A stretch of 5,589 nucleotides of DNA from NCBI GenBank assembly GCA_902474645.1, contig CABRWN010000138.1:1-5589 (forward strand), in the 5' to 3' direction. The notes under the pieces were generated by a model. That model had not been told where the DNA came from, did no database searches, and worked only from the letters and a program-made list of their open reading frames with translations. This DNA is from an uncultured Collinsella sp. (GTDB lineage: Bacteria > Actinomycetota > Coriobacteriia > Coriobacteriales > Coriobacteriaceae). Numbering within the stretch: the stretch's first letter is position 1; each line of letters begins with the position of its first letter. This document shows positions 5,518 through 5,589 of the stretch, in pieces. The translations under genes and the position numbers were made by a program.

Positions 5518-5589
5518 TTACTTGCGCTTGCCGCCGCCGTCGCCGGGGCGACGGGAGCTGCCGCCGCGCTTGCCGCCACGGCTGTTGCC
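5518..5589 (-). CDS. C-terminal end of a protein with a Gly/Arg/Lys-rich tail (possibly a DEAD-box RNA helicase)
   Basis: Only the last 23 codons and a TAA stop (5518-5520) are visible. The tail reads GNSRGGKRGGSSRRPG, a short glycine run and a final KRK, a disordered, strongly basic, RNA-binding type of sequence. Such tails are typical of bacterial DEAD-box RNA helicases in high-GC Gram-positives, which is my best guess, but other RNA-binding proteins end like this too. The frame is chosen because its composition is biologically sensible and its stop is closely followed by a strong terminator; another frame is also open and would give an Ala-rich peptide ending at about 5500. Confidence 0.55.
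   Translation of the reverse strand, partial: GNSRGGKRGGSSRRPGDGGGKRK

Overview
The window looks like chromosomal DNA of a strictly anaerobic, fermentative bacterium with GC-rich genes and AT-richer gaps. Gene content, codon bias and the Tat/lipoprotein tail suggest a gut Actinomycetota of the class Coriobacteriia (Collinsella-like). This is inference from style, and a clostridial host is not excluded. Every gene I can support lies on the minus strand, so the window is read here from right to left.

Right edge (5518-5589): the last 23 codons of a gene with a Gly/Arg/Lys-rich tail, followed by a clear minus-strand intrinsic terminator (5448-5485). Next comes about 450 bases without a convincing gene, holding two inverted copies of a 25-base motif (5111-5135 and 5321-5345). 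A 253-residue EFR1-type flavodoxin/ferredoxin fusion follows (4139-4900). Its presumed promoter region carries a perfect 12-base palindrome, TTGGTGCACCAA. The same 8-base half, TTGGTGCA, forms a 10-bp inverted repeat just beyond the gene's stop (4095-4127). Beside that is a striking 62-base structure with perfect 17-bp arms (4029-4090).

Main operon (3798 down to 1): after a roughly 170-base regulatory region with two 8-6-8 imperfect palindromes, three genes are packed head to tail. The first (1966-3798) is a flavoprotein made of the C-terminal iron-sulfur part of NuoF joined to a GltD/NfnB-like NAD(P)H-FAD module. The second (161-1972) is a complete, canonical cytosolic [FeFe]-hydrogenase with N-terminal NuoG-like clusters; it overlaps the flavoprotein gene by 7 bases (ATGGTAG). 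The third (1-158, cut by the window) begins 2 bases after the hydrogenase stop and encodes the start of a Tat-exported lipoprotein.

Together the first two genes predict a soluble two-subunit enzyme coupling NAD(P)H or NAD(P)+ to H2, possibly with ferredoxin. The layout matches what I remember of the glutamate-synthase-linked group A2 hydrogenases. It lacks the NuoE and FMN-binding NuoF parts of the well-studied trimeric bifurcating enzymes. Its electron partner and the role of the coupled lipoprotein are the main open questions. No maturation genes (hydE, hydF, hydG), RNA genes, CRISPR arrays or transposase genes are visible.
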